Below are positions 46,580 to 55,614 of a DNA stretch of 64,000 nucleotides, in pieces. The notes beneath the pieces were generated by a model. That model saw nothing but the letters and a program-made list of their open reading frames with translations. It made no database searches and was not told the DNA's origin. How positions within the stretch are numbered: position 1 is the stretch's first letter; each line of letters opens with the position of its first letter. This stretch comes from an uncultured Alphaproteobacteria bacterium (GTDB lineage Bacteria > Pseudomonadota > Alphaproteobacteria > HIMB59 > GCA-002718135), in assembly GCA_902623545.1 (NCBI GenBank), contig CACNUI010000002.1, positions 1-64,000 of the forward strand, in the 5' to 3' direction. The position numbers and the translations under genes were made by a program.

Positions 46580-48406
46580 TTAGTTTGATGTTCTATTTGA
46601 TTGGATTGTTTCAAATTTATTCTGATTAATCCACCATGTATCGAAGCCTAAAGAATATTTTGGTTTTATTTTTGGTTGATCAAAAAAATCCCAATATAGA
46701 ACTCTGTATGAGGAGATATGCCATTGTGGAATAACATAATAATTCCATAGAAGAACACGATCTAGGGCTTTGGTTATTGTAATTAAATCTTCTCTATCAC
46801 TAGCATTAATTAGGCTTTCAATTAATCCATCTACAGCATAATTTTTTATTCCAATAACATTTCTAGAGCCATCAGTATCTGCTGCATCGGACCCCCAAAA
46901 ATTTCTTTGCTCGTTACCTGGAGATAAAGATTGACCAAAGGTTTGAACAACCATATCAAAATCAAATGTTTCCATTCTTTTTTGATACTGAGCACTATCA
47001 ATTGTTCTTACTTCAGCAATTATTCCTAATTTTTCAAGGTTATCTTTAAATGGGAAAACTATTCTCTCAAAAGCTGGTGATCGTAATAAGATTTCAAATT
47101 CAAAAGGTTCTTGTGTACTAGAATGTAGAAGTTTTCCATCAACTAATTCCCATCCAGATTCTTCTAAAAGTTTTGAAGCTTCTTGTAATTGCATTCTCAT
47201 ATAACCAGAACCATCTGTAACTGGATTTGTATATTCTTTTGTAAATATTTCTTTTGGTAGTACATCAAAATATGGATTTAAATAATTTAATTCACTTTTT
47301 GAAGGAAGACCAGAGGAAGCAAGTTCTGAATTTTCAAAAAAGCTATCTGTTCTTTTATATGCATCAAAGAATAAATTTTTATTAGACCATTCAAAATCAA
47401 AAGCATACGAAAGAGCTTTTCTTACTCTTCTATCTTTAAATTTATCTTTTCTAATATTGAAAGCAAAACCCTGCATACCTTGTGGATTTTCATGACTAAT
47501 TAATTCTTTTTTAATTAAGCCTTCATTTACAGCGTTTATATCATACGCAGTTGCCCATTCTTTTGATGAATTTTCAGAGAAGAAATCAATCTCACCAGAT
47601 TTAAAAGCTTCTCTTTCAATGCCTCTGTCTTTGTAGTAATCATATCTAATTGTGCCGTAGTTGTCTTTTCCTATTTTAATTGGTATTGATGCATCAAAAC
47701 CCCAATAATTTTGATCTAATTCGTAAGTAATTGATCTTCCGCTATCAAATGATTTAATTTTATATGGACCACTCCCAATTGGTATTTCTAGAGATGTTTC
47801 TTCAAAGTTTTTATTTTTCCAATAATGTTTTGGTAGTACAGGTAATTGACCAACAATTAATACTAATTCTTTATTTGTGTTTGTTGTAAAATTAAATCTC
47901 ACTTTATTTTCTTGTTCTTTAATTACTTCTTTTACATCTCCATAGTAGTATTTATAAAATGGGTGACCTTTCTCCATTAGGGTATTAAATGTCCAAACAA
48001 CATCATCGGCTGTAATTTTTTTCCCATCGTGCCAATATGCTTCCTTTCTCAATGTAAATGAAACCCAAGATCTATCATCTGGCCATTCAATCGTTTCTGC
48101 TAATAATCCGTATTCCGTAAATGCTTCATCGCTAGATCCCGTTGTTAATGTTTCATACAATACTCCAATTCCAGCTGCTGCAGTACCTTTTAAAATAAAT
48201 GGATTGAAACTATCATAGGTACCAATGGCGCTTCTAACTATTGAACCACCTTTAATTGAATCTGGATTAGTATATTCAACATTTTCAAAATCGTTTGAAT
48301 ATTTTGGCTCACCATGCATTGCAATTGCATGAGATATATTTGTATTTGCTTTTGCTTCTAGTTGAAAAATTAGAGTAAACGTAAAGATCAAAGTGAATAT
48401 TTTCAT
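46580..48406 (-). CDS. yejA: Extracellular solute-binding protein, family 5 (YejA-like)
   Basis: A 608-aa periplasmic binding protein that delivers peptides to YejBEF. Signal peptide: core 4-16, cleavage after AKA near 20. Family features include AIAMHGEPKYSNDF (YejA group), SWVSFTLRKEAYWHDGKKITADDVVWTF (SBP_bac_5 signature) and SGPYKI. It is the first gene of the operon, so the binding protein is made in excess of the permease, as is usual. Confidence 0.93.
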   Translation of the reverse strand: MKIFTLIFTFTLIFQLEAKANTNISHAIAMHGEPKYSNDFENVEYTNPDSIKGGSIVRSAIGTYDSFNPFILKGTAAAGIGVLYETLTTGSSDEAFTEYGLLAETIEWPDDRSWVSFTLRKEAYWHDGKKITADDVVWTFNTLMEKGHPFYKYYYGDVKEVIKEQENKVRFNFTTNTNKELVLIVGQLPVLPKHYWKNKNFEETSLEIPIGSGPYKIKSFDSGRSITYELDQNYWGFDASIPIKIGKDNYGTIRYDYYKDRGIEREAFKSGEIDFFSENSSKEWATAYDINAVNEGLIKKELISHENPQGMQGFAFNIRKDKFKDRRVRKALSYAFDFEWSNKNLFFDAYKRTDSFFENSELASSGLPSKSELNYLNPYFDVLPKEIFTKEYTNPVTDGSGYMRMQLQEASKLLEESGWELVDGKLLHSSTQEPFEFEILLRSPAFERIVFPFKDNLEKLGIIAEVRTIDSAQYQKRMETFDFDMVVQTFGQSLSPGNEQRNFWGSDAADTDGSRNVIGIKNYAVDGLIESLINASDREDLITITKALDRVLLWNYYVIPQWHISSYRVLYWDFFDQPKIKPKYSLGFDTWWINQNKFETIQSNRTSN

Positions 48407-48447
48407 ACTTGTAATATATGTCTATTTATTAAAAATTAAAATGAATT

Positions 48448-49221
48448 TTAGTTTATTAATTTAATTATTTCTTCATGAAGAGAGCTTGTACTGGACGCAA
48501 CTAAACTGCCATCAGACTCTAATGATATATCTTGCCCAAACTTATCAGTAATTATTCCACCAGCTCCTTCAATTACATTTACTAGAGCCATATAATCATG
48601 AACTTTTAATGTATCTTCTAAAACAATATCAATTAAACCAGAAGATAACATTCCATACATGTAACAGTCACCACCAAATCTGAAGTATCGTGATTTTTCT
48701 TTTAGTAATTCCAATCCTTTTCTAATTTGGGGCTCATTGAAATATAATCCAGATGTAAATAGATAGGCATCTTTAATTTTTTGGGTTGTACTAGTTTGGA
48801 CGTCTTTTCCATTACACTTTGTTTTTTTGTTTTTTATACCTGTCCATCTTTCATTGTGGGCTGGACAATTAATAATTCCCAACATTGGTTTTCTGTTATG
48901 TAGTAGAGCAATTAAATTACCAAAATCTTTATGACCTGCTACATAACTTCTTGTACCATCTATAGGATCTATCACCCATAAAAATTCTGAGTCAATTTTT
49001 TCTGTTTCATACTCTTCACCTAATATACCATGTTCAGGATATTCTTTTCTAATTTTTTCTCTTAATATTTGTTCTGTTTCTTTATCTGCTAAAGTAACAG
49101 GACTTTCATCATCTTTATTTTCTATATTTAATTTTTTCCTAAAGTACTGCATTGATTTTTTTGATGCTAAATCTGCTAGTAAGTTCGCAAAATTTACAAA
49201 CTCATCAATATTATTTAGCAT
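48448..49221 (-). CDS. hisN: Inositol-monophosphatase family phosphatase, probable histidinol-phosphatase
   Basis: A 257-aa Mg-dependent phosphatase. Metal-binding motifs are GEEYE (about 67-71) and WVIDPIDGTRSY (about 81-92), with the C-terminal DTLKVHDYMALVNVIEGAGG. The LWVIDPIDGT followed by RSYVAG and the late KVHDY motif fit the alphaproteobacterial HisN group, which supplies histidinol-phosphate phosphatase; 3'-phosphoadenosine or inositol phosphatase are alternatives. It follows the cytochrome c gene by 4 nt. Confidence 0.8.
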   Translation of the reverse strand: MLNNIDEFVNFANLLADLASKKSMQYFRKKLNIENKDDESPVTLADKETEQILREKIRKEYPEHGILGEEYETEKIDSEFLWVIDPIDGTRSYVAGHKDFGNLIALLHNRKPMLGIINCPAHNERWTGIKNKKTKCNGKDVQTSTTQKIKDAYLFTSGLYFNEPQIRKGLELLKEKSRYFRFGGDCYMYGMLSSGLIDIVLEDTLKVHDYMALVNVIEGAGGIITDKFGQDISLESDGSLVASSTSSLHEEIIKLIN

Positions 49222-49225
49222 TAGA

Positions 49226-49771
49226 TTATGGTAATGGTGCAGGATTATCTGATTGGGCTCTTAAAAAATATACAATGTCAGCACGATCTTTAACTTTTTT
49301 TAAGCCTACAAAATTCATTTTTGTTCCTTTAATATATTTCTTAGGTTTATATAAAAACTCGGCAAGTTCTTCATAACCCCACTCACCACCATATTCTGCA
49401 AGTGCTTTTGAATAAGCAAATCCTTCTACATTAGCTTTTGGACGATTAATTAGGTTCCAAAGTTGTGGACCAACTTTATTTGCACCACCTTTTTCATAGT
49501 TATGACATGCAGCACATTTTTTGAACAGTTTTTCTCCATTTTCCATTGATGCATTTGCTAACAAAATAGAAATTGGCTCTATAATTTCCTCTTTTTTTGC
49601 AGATATTCCATCACTTGCTGGCACTTCTTCCACATCAATTTTGTAAGCTGTTTCTTTTTGATCGTGATGTTCTGTATCAATAATTAAGTCACCAAAATGA
49701 CCAATCAGTGTTACTATTAAAACGGCAAATATAATCGATGCTAATATTTTATTAACTTCAAGCCCAGACAT
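49226..49771 (-). CDS. Membrane-anchored cytochrome c (CycM-like)
   Basis: A 181-aa c-type cytochrome. The ATG at 49769-49771 is chosen because MSGLEVNKI directly precedes the membrane anchor (about 8-27), as in CycM/cytochrome c552 proteins. Haem motif CAACH (86-90) and the axial Met in GTKMNFVG are present. An Ala/Glu-rich linker (about 30-70) extends from the membrane. It shuttles electrons between the bc1 complex and an aa3 oxidase in related alphaproteobacteria. It is divergent from kdsB. Confidence 0.88.
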   Translation of the reverse strand: MSGLEVNKILASIIFAVLIVTLIGHFGDLIIDTEHHDQKETAYKIDVEEVPASDGISAKKEEIIEPISILLANASMENGEKLFKKCAACHNYEKGGANKVGPQLWNLINRPKANVEGFAYSKALAEYGGEWGYEELAEFLYKPKKYIKGTKMNFVGLKKVKDRADIVYFLRAQSDNPAPLP

Positions 49772-49862
49772 GTATAAGTACATATACAGATTTTTTTTAT
49801 GAATGAACATAGTTGTAATGATGACCATTTTTAAAACTGTTAGCCTAATTGTCGCATAATTT

Positions 49863-50597
49863 ATGAAAACTATTATTTTAATTCCTTCAAGAATGGCATC
49901 AACAAGACTGCCAGGTAAGCCATTAGCAATAATTGGTGGAAAAACAATGATTCAAAGAGTATGGGAACAAGCTGTTGACTCAAACATTGGAGATGTTGTC
50001 GTAGCCTGTTCAGAACCTAAAATATATGACTTAATAATTAATTTGGGTGGAAAAGCTGTAATTACTGATCCTAATTTACCCTCTGGTACAGATAGAATTT
50101 ACTCAGCTCTTCGAGTGATTGAACAAAGCATTGATTTTGATTACATCATTAATTTGCAAGGTGATATGCCTTTTATCAAACCAAATCAAATTAAAAGAGT
50201 TTTAGAACCTTTAAAAAATAAATATTCTATTGGAACAATTGCAACTACATTAAAAAAAAATGAATTCTTAAATCCCAATGTAACTAAAGTTATGATTGAA
50301 TGGGAAAAAAATTCTATTGGCAAAGTTAAAGAATTTTATAGGATTAAAAAAAATTTAGAGGAAAATACTTATCATCATGTAGGAATATACAGTTTTACAA
50401 AGAACGCTTTAATGAATTTTGTAAAACTACCCAAATCCAAAAATGAAATATTATTAAATCTTGAACAGTATAGAGTTCTAGATGCAGGTATATCCATTGG
50501 TGTAATATTTGAAAAAAATATCCCAGCAAGCATTGATACAAAAGATGATTTAATTAATGCACAAAATATTATAAGATCAAATAATGAAAAAAATTAA
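49863..50597 (+). CDS. kdsB: 3-deoxy-manno-octulosonate cytidylyltransferase (CMP-KDO synthetase)
   Basis: Activates KDO for lipid A glycosylation. The 244-aa protein has IPSRMASTRLPGKPL (7-21) for CTP binding, NLQGDMPFI for the metal site, and HHVGIYSF. It complements kdsD at 16446, confirming that the organism makes KDO-containing LPS. Its end overlaps pheA by 14 nt. Confidence 0.95.
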   Translation: MKTIILIPSRMASTRLPGKPLAIIGGKTMIQRVWEQAVDSNIGDVVVACSEPKIYDLIINLGGKAVITDPNLPSGTDRIYSALRVIEQSIDFDYIINLQGDMPFIKPNQIKRVLEPLKNKYSIGTIATTLKKNEFLNPNVTKVMIEWEKNSIGKVKEFYRIKKNLEENTYHHVGIYSFTKNALMNFVKLPKSKNEILLNLEQYRVLDAGISIGVIFEKNIPASIDTKDDLINAQNIIRSNNEKN

Positions 50598-51426
50598 ATC
50601 ATTCTCCTTTCAAGGGGTTAATGGAGCATACAGCGAACAGGCAGGTAAAGAACTTTATCCTGAAGCTATGAGTATGCCTTGTTCAACTTTTGAAGAAATG
50701 TTTGAAAAAGTTAGGCAAGGATATGTTGATGCAGCTATGGTTCCTATTGAAAATTCATTAGCTGGCAGAGTTGCTGATACTCAAAGATTAATTCCAGAAT
50801 CAAATTTAAAAATTACTTCTGAATACTTTTTAGAAGTTAATCATAATTTGATGGCTATTAAAGGTGCAAAAATGTCTGATGTTAAAAGAATACATAGTCA
50901 CGAACAAGGTATTGCTCAATGCAGAAATAATATTATTAAAATTGATAAAAAAATGGTAATTGAGGCTGACACAGCTGGTTCTGCTAAATTAGTTGCTGAA
51001 TTAAATAATACTGAAGATGCAGCTATTGCCTCGGAACTAGCATCTAAAATATATAATCTAGAAATTTTGCAAAAAAAATTTCAAGATACAGAAAACAATG
51101 TGACTCGTTTTTTAGTAATGCAAAAAGAATTTAGAGATTTTGATATACTATCAAATAAGTTATTAACTACACTAGTTTTTAATGTTAGAAGTATACCGGC
51201 TGCTCTATATAAGTGCTTAGGAGGATTTGCTAGCAACGGCGTCAATATTACTAAATTGGAAAGCTATATTCATCCACAAGGGTTTGACGTTGCCCAGTTT
51301 TATATTGATTTTGAAGGACATCCTAAGAATCCATCAGTAAAACTTGCACTTGAAGAGATGAAATTTTTTTCTAAACATTTAAAAATCCTTGGTGTTTATG
51401 AAAAATCACCTTTTAGAAAAAAATAG
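50584..51426 (+). CDS. pheA: Prephenate dehydratase
   Basis: Converts prephenate to phenylpyruvate for Phe synthesis. The 280-aa monofunctional form has the PDT domain with FQGVNGAYSEQA (9-20), PIENSLAGRV and the catalytic NVTRFLVM, then an ACT regulatory domain (about 195-275; GGFASNGVNITKLESY, ESYIHP) that should bind Phe for feedback inhibition. No chorismate mutase domain is fused. The kdsB-pheA pairing is common in alphaproteobacteria. Confidence 0.95.
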   Translation: MKKIKSFSFQGVNGAYSEQAGKELYPEAMSMPCSTFEEMFEKVRQGYVDAAMVPIENSLAGRVADTQRLIPESNLKITSEYFLEVNHNLMAIKGAKMSDVKRIHSHEQGIAQCRNNIIKIDKKMVIEADTAGSAKLVAELNNTEDAAIASELASKIYNLEILQKKFQDTENNVTRFLVMQKEFRDFDILSNKLLTTLVFNVRSIPAALYKCLGGFASNGVNITKLESYIHPQGFDVAQFYIDFEGHPKNPSVKLALEEMKFFSKHLKILGVYEKSPFRKK

Positions 51427-51466
51427 ATATTTTTTTAAAAGTCTACTTAGGTTTTTTTTCCAATAA

Positions 51467-51475
51467 TGTTATATT
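51467..51475 (+). promoter_or_regulatory. Extended -10 element for the SRP RNA
   Basis: TGTTATATT is an extended -10 (TGnTATATT) seven bases before G51482, the first base of the folded SRP RNA. No good -35 is visible 17 bases upstream, as is common with extended -10 promoters. Confidence 0.5.
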
Positions 51476-51481
51476 AGATGA

Positions 51482-51572
51482 GGAAGGTTGGTGGGCAAAT
51501 AAATTGGTAATCCAGTCAGGTCTGAAAAGAAGCAGCTGTAACAATTCTATTTGGGTCACTAAGCCTTCCATT
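51482..51572 (+). ncRNA. ffs: Signal recognition particle RNA (4.5S, small type)
   Basis: The 151-nt gap before dnaX holds an RNA whose ends pair as GGAAGG (51482-51487) with CCTTCC (51564-51569). In the middle is the universal Ffh-binding hairpin: GTCAGGTC, a GAAA-type apical loop closed by U-A, and GAAGCAGC. The RNA is about 90 nt, matching the bacterial small SRP class. Placement directly upstream of dnaX is typical of alphaproteobacteria. The 3' end lies only a few bases before the dnaX ATG, so processing or readthrough is implied. Confidence 0.93.
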
Positions 51573-51577
51573 TAATT

Positions 51578-53251
51578 ATGGAAATTATAAAAGAGTATAA
51601 AGTTTTAGCAAGGAAATATAGGCCTAAAAAGTTCAAAGATCTTGTCGGTCAGGATTTGCTTATCCAAATAATTTCAAATGCAATAATTAATGAAAGACTA
51701 GCACATGCTTATGTTCTTACTGGAGTAAGAGGAGTAGGAAAAACTACAACCGCTAGATTAATTGCTATGAGTATAAACTGTCAAAAAAGACAGACTGAAA
51801 GTTCTGAACCTTGTGGTGATTGTGATTCTTGTACATCTACTGGCATAGATAGCAACCTTGATGTAATTGAAATGGATGCTGCCTCAAATACTGGTGTAGA
51901 TGATGTAAGAGAAATTATAGAAAATGTTAAATACAAACCTATAATAGGAAATTATAAAATTTTTATTATTGATGAGGTTCATATGCTCTCAAAAAGTGCT
52001 TTTAATGCACTTCTAAAAACATTAGAAGAGCCACCAGAACATGTAAAATTTATTTTTGCAACTACGGAAGTAAAAAAAATTCCCATAACGGTTTTATCAA
52101 GATGTCAAAGATTTGATTTACTTAGAATTGAAAATAATGTTTTAACAAAACATTTATTAAAAATTGTTGAACTAGAAAATATTGATATAGAAAAAGATGC
52201 TATATCATTGATAGTTAGAGCTGCTGATGGATCAATTAGAGATGGATTAAGTCTTTTAGATCAAGCAATTACAAATCAAAATATTAAAATTGATACTACT
52301 ATAATATCTAAAATGTTAGGCTTAGCTGATCGTGAAACAATTTTTGATTTACTTGAAAAAATTTTAGAGGGTAATTCCACAGGTGCTCTCAATATATATA
52401 AAAATTTGTATGATTTAGGATCTGATGTAATTATGATTTTTGACGAATTGATAAATGTTGTTCATTTCTTAACTCAAATAAAAATTTTTTCAGATATTAA
52501 AAATGATCCTTTTATACCTGAAATTGAAAGAACAAGAGGTTATGAAATATCATCAAAATTAAGTTTAAATAATTTAAATATCATATGGCAAATACTTTTT
52601 AAAGGTTATCAGGAATTACAAACTGGTTTTCATCTTTTTCAGCATGGTGAAATGATAATTATAAGAATAATTTATTTATTTGATGGTTCAAGTCCAGATG
52701 ATTTATTAGTTAAATTAGAAAAAAAAGATAAGAATTTATTTAATAATAATATTGATAAAAATCATAAATCTGAAGGTGATGAAAAAAACAAAGTAGTAAA
52801 TTTAAATACAAAAACAATTAGTCAATCAAACAATAATAATAAAATAAAAAACTTTAGAGAATTTGTAGATATGTTTTTTATAAATAAAGAAGGAATTCTT
52901 CATTCAAAACTTTATAATGAAGTATCTCTAATTTCTTTTAAAGATAGTTCGGTAACAATAAACACAGAAAAATTATCAGACAAATCTTTCAATAGAACGA
53001 TAGCTAAATTAATATCAAAATGGACTGGAAGAATTTGGCAAATTAATTCTTCTACAAGTAACCTTGGAAAAAGTTTATATGAAGAAGATATAATTAATCA
53101 ACAAAAAGAAATAGAGATCATGAAAAATCATTCAAAGATTAAAACTATTTTGAAAGAATTCCCAAATAGTAAAATACATTCAATTACTGAACTTACAGAA
53201 GTCAATAAAGATGATGAGATAAAAAATTTAAATATATCAAAGGAGAAATAA
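51578..53251 (+). CDS. dnaX: DNA polymerase III subunit gamma/tau
   Basis: Clamp-loader ATPase, 557 aa. Walker A GVRGVGKT (49-56), zinc-module Cys (C68, C79, C82, C85), DEVH (132-135) and the SRC motif near 180 are present; the C-terminal tau region (after about 380) is Asn/Lys-rich and poorly conserved. An A8 run at 52719-52726 (codons 381-383) is followed by a TAA in the -1 frame at 52729, so slippage there would give a gamma-like 384-aa product. The stop overlaps ybaB (TAATG). Confidence 0.95.
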   Translation: MEIIKEYKVLARKYRPKKFKDLVGQDLLIQIISNAIINERLAHAYVLTGVRGVGKTTTARLIAMSINCQKRQTESSEPCGDCDSCTSTGIDSNLDVIEMDAASNTGVDDVREIIENVKYKPIIGNYKIFIIDEVHMLSKSAFNALLKTLEEPPEHVKFIFATTEVKKIPITVLSRCQRFDLLRIENNVLTKHLLKIVELENIDIEKDAISLIVRAADGSIRDGLSLLDQAITNQNIKIDTTIISKMLGLADRETIFDLLEKILEGNSTGALNIYKNLYDLGSDVIMIFDELINVVHFLTQIKIFSDIKNDPFIPEIERTRGYEISSKLSLNNLNIIWQILFKGYQELQTGFHLFQHGEMIIIRIIYLFDGSSPDDLLVKLEKKDKNLFNNNIDKNHKSEGDEKNKVVNLNTKTISQSNNNNKIKNFREFVDMFFINKEGILHSKLYNEVSLISFKDSSVTINTEKLSDKSFNRTIAKLISKWTGRIWQINSSTSNLGKSLYEEDIINQQKEIEIMKNHSKIKTILKEFPNSKIHSITELTEVNKDDEIKNLNISKEK

Positions 53252-53574
53252 TGGTAAATTTTGGTAATATGATGAAACAAGCTCAGCAATTACAAAAAAA
53301 AATGGCTGAAGCGCAAGAAAAACTTAATGAAATAGAGGTTACGGGCTCTTCTGGTGGTGATTTAGTTAGAGTTACTGCAACTGCTAAAGGAGTTTTTAAA
53401 TCAGTCTACATAGATGAAACATTATTAAAAAAAGATGAGAAGGAAATATTAGAAGATCTGATAATAGCTGCAATTAATGATGCAAAAACTAAAGGTGAAC
53501 AAGCTGCACAAGAAGAAATGAAAAATTTGACAGGTGGTTTACCTTTACCACCTGGAATGAAACTACCCTTTTAG
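53251..53574 (+). CDS. ybaB: Nucleoid-associated protein YbaB/EbfC
   Basis: A 107-aa DNA-binding protein forming tweezer-like dimers. Typical features: MMKQAQQLQKKMAEAQEKL coiled coil (6-24), the central GxxxVxVTATAKG strand, and the C-terminal GGLPLPPGMKLPF tail. It lies in the universal dnaX-ybaB-recR order. GGAG lies six bases upstream of the ATG. Confidence 0.96.
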   Translation: MVNFGNMMKQAQQLQKKMAEAQEKLNEIEVTGSSGGDLVRVTATAKGVFKSVYIDETLLKKDEKEILEDLIIAAINDAKTKGEQAAQEEMKNLTGGLPLPPGMKLPF

Positions 53575-53576
53575 AT

Positions 53577-54176
53577 ATGGAGCAAACACCAATTGATAAA
53601 TTAATAAATGACATTTCCAAATTACCGGGTTTAGGTAGACGTTCTGCGCAAAGAATTGCGTTATTTTTATTAAAGAATAAAGATAAAAACCTCTTTCCAT
53701 TAATAGAAAGTTTAAATCTATCTTATAATAAAATTATTGAGTGTGATAATTGTGGAAATATTGATCTTCAAAATCCATGTAATATTTGTTCAAATAAAAC
53801 AAGAGATAAATTTACTATTTGTGTAGTTGAAGATATTTCTGATTTATGGACTTTTGAAAAAATTGGATTTTATAGAGGCTTGTACCATGTATTAGGTGGA
53901 TCTCTTTCCGCATTGCAAGGTATAGGCACTGATGAATTAAAAATACAAAATCTTCTAGTTAGAATTGAAAAAAATAAAACTAAAGAAATAATAATAGCAC
54001 TTAGTACAACAATGGAAGGCCAAACTACATCTTTTGTACTTGCTGATAAACTAGAAAAATTTAATAATTTAAATGTTACGCGCTTAGCTCAAGGAATACC
54101 TATTGGTGGTGAATTACATTATTTAGACGAAAATACCTTAAATACAGCTTTTCAAGCTAGAAAAAAAATTACATAA
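53577..54176 (+). CDS. recR: Recombination protein RecR
   Basis: Works with RecO and RecF to load RecA at gaps. The 199-aa protein has the helix-hairpin-helix LPGLGRRSAQRIALF (16-30), zinc finger CDNCGN...CNIC (about 56-71) and the Toprim domain starting ICVVEDISDLW. It is normal in length and starts two bases after ybaB. Confidence 0.97.
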   Translation: MEQTPIDKLINDISKLPGLGRRSAQRIALFLLKNKDKNLFPLIESLNLSYNKIIECDNCGNIDLQNPCNICSNKTRDKFTICVVEDISDLWTFEKIGFYRGLYHVLGGSLSALQGIGTDELKIQNLLVRIEKNKTKEIIIALSTTMEGQTTSFVLADKLEKFNNLNVTRLAQGIPIGGELHYLDENTLNTAFQARKKIT

Positions 54177-54182
54177 ATTTAA

Positions 54183-54698
54183 ATGGCTAAATTACTTTAT
54201 GTTCCAAATCCACTGCTACGTCAAAAAGCAGATAAAATTCAATCTGTTGGAACTAATGAAATAGAAGTTGCAAAAAAAATGATGCAAATAATGTTAAAAG
54301 CACCAGGAGTAGGTCTTGCAGCAAATCAAATTGGAATTCTAAAACAAATAGTCACTATATTTTTCGTAAATCAAGAGACAAAAAAAGAAACACAATACAC
54401 ATTATTTAACCCTAATATTATTTCTTATTCTCAAGAAAAAATTGTTATGGAAGAAGGTTGTTTATCAATTCCTGAACAATTTGCAGAAATAGAGAGGCCT
54501 CAAAATATAATAGTTGAGTACTTAGATGAAAATAATAAACTAATAAAAAAAGAAGTTAGTGGAGTAGAATCAAGAATTTTACAACATGAAATTGATCACC
54601 TTTCTGGTAAATTATTCATAGATTATCTTTCTTCATTAAAAAGAAATATAATGCTTAAAAAAGTACAAAAATATTTAAAAAATAAAAATAATGAATAA
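54183..54698 (+). CDS. def: Peptide deformylase
   Basis: Removes the formyl group from nascent proteins. All three metal-site motifs are intact: GVGLAANQIG (42-51), EGCLS (91-95, Cys93) and HEIDH (135-139). The protein is 171 aa. Its end overlaps fmt by 8 nt, so the formylating and deformylating enzymes are co-expressed. Confidence 0.97.
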   Translation: MAKLLYVPNPLLRQKADKIQSVGTNEIEVAKKMMQIMLKAPGVGLAANQIGILKQIVTIFFVNQETKKETQYTLFNPNIISYSQEKIVMEEGCLSIPEQFAEIERPQNIIVEYLDENNKLIKKEVSGVESRILQHEIDHLSGKLFIDYLSSLKRNIMLKKVQKYLKNKNNE

Positions 54699-55614
54699 TA
54701 AAAAAATAATTTTTATGGGTTCGCCAAAAATAGCTTCTGAATATCTTGAGGCTTTAATTCAAAATAATTTTATGATTTCAGCTGTATTTTCGCAACCCCC
54801 AAAAAAACAATCTAGAGGAATGAAAATAATTGAATCTGAGGTCCATCAGCTTGCTAATAAAAATAAAATTGAGGTTTTTTGTCCAAATACGTTTGATAAT
54901 CATACGATTGAGAAAGTAAAAAAATTAAATCCTGATTTAATTATTGTTATGGCATATGGTAAAATATTACCAAAAAATATTTTGGATCTACCACCATTTG
55001 GTTGTATCAATATCCATGTTTCTTTGTTGCCTAGATGGAGGGGTGCAGCTCCAATAGAGCATTCTTTAATGAATGGTGATAAAGAGACTGGTATATCAAT
55101 AATACAGCTAATCGAAAAATTAGATGCTGGACCAATTATCAATCAAAAAAAAGTAGAAATAGAAGACAGTTGTAATAAAAATGAATTAAGTCAAAAATTA
55201 ACAGAGGTTGGAATCAAATTATTAGTGGAAACTATTCCTCTTATATTTGATAAAAAAATCTCTTATTCTAACCAGAATGATAATGATGCAACATATGCAA
55301 GTAAAATTTCTTCAGAAAAAAGAAAAATAAATTTTAATAAATCAGTAGATGAAGTTTTAAATCTTATAAGAGCACATTCACCCAAACCTGGTGCTTGGTT
55401 TACTATACAAAATGAAAGAATTAAAATCATTAAAGCAAGAAAATCATACTCTAACGGTAATGCATCGACAATTCTTAACGAGACCTTTGATATTGGGTGT
55501 AATAACGGAAGTATTGAACCACTAATTTTACAAAGAGAAGGCAAAAATGCTATTTCTAAAGATGATTTTCTTCGCGGTTATAGCTTTAAGATTAATGATA
55601 TAATAAATGCCTAA
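54691..55614 (+). CDS. fmt: Methionyl-tRNA formyltransferase
   Basis: Formylates initiator Met-tRNA using 10-formyl-THF. The 307-aa protein carries the folate-binding signature HVSLLPRWRGAAPIE (109-123 region), the N-terminal FMGSPKIASEYLEAL and a C-terminal OB-like tRNA-binding domain (about 205-307, with HSPKPGAWF). It sits in the order def-fmt-truA. It overlaps both neighbours by 8 nt. Confidence 0.97.
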   Translation: MNNKKIIFMGSPKIASEYLEALIQNNFMISAVFSQPPKKQSRGMKIIESEVHQLANKNKIEVFCPNTFDNHTIEKVKKLNPDLIIVMAYGKILPKNILDLPPFGCINIHVSLLPRWRGAAPIEHSLMNGDKETGISIIQLIEKLDAGPIINQKKVEIEDSCNKNELSQKLTEVGIKLLVETIPLIFDKKISYSNQNDNDATYASKISSEKRKINFNKSVDEVLNLIRAHSPKPGAWFTIQNERIKIIKARKSYSNGNASTILNETFDIGCNNGSIEPLILQREGKNAISKDDFLRGYSFKINDIINA

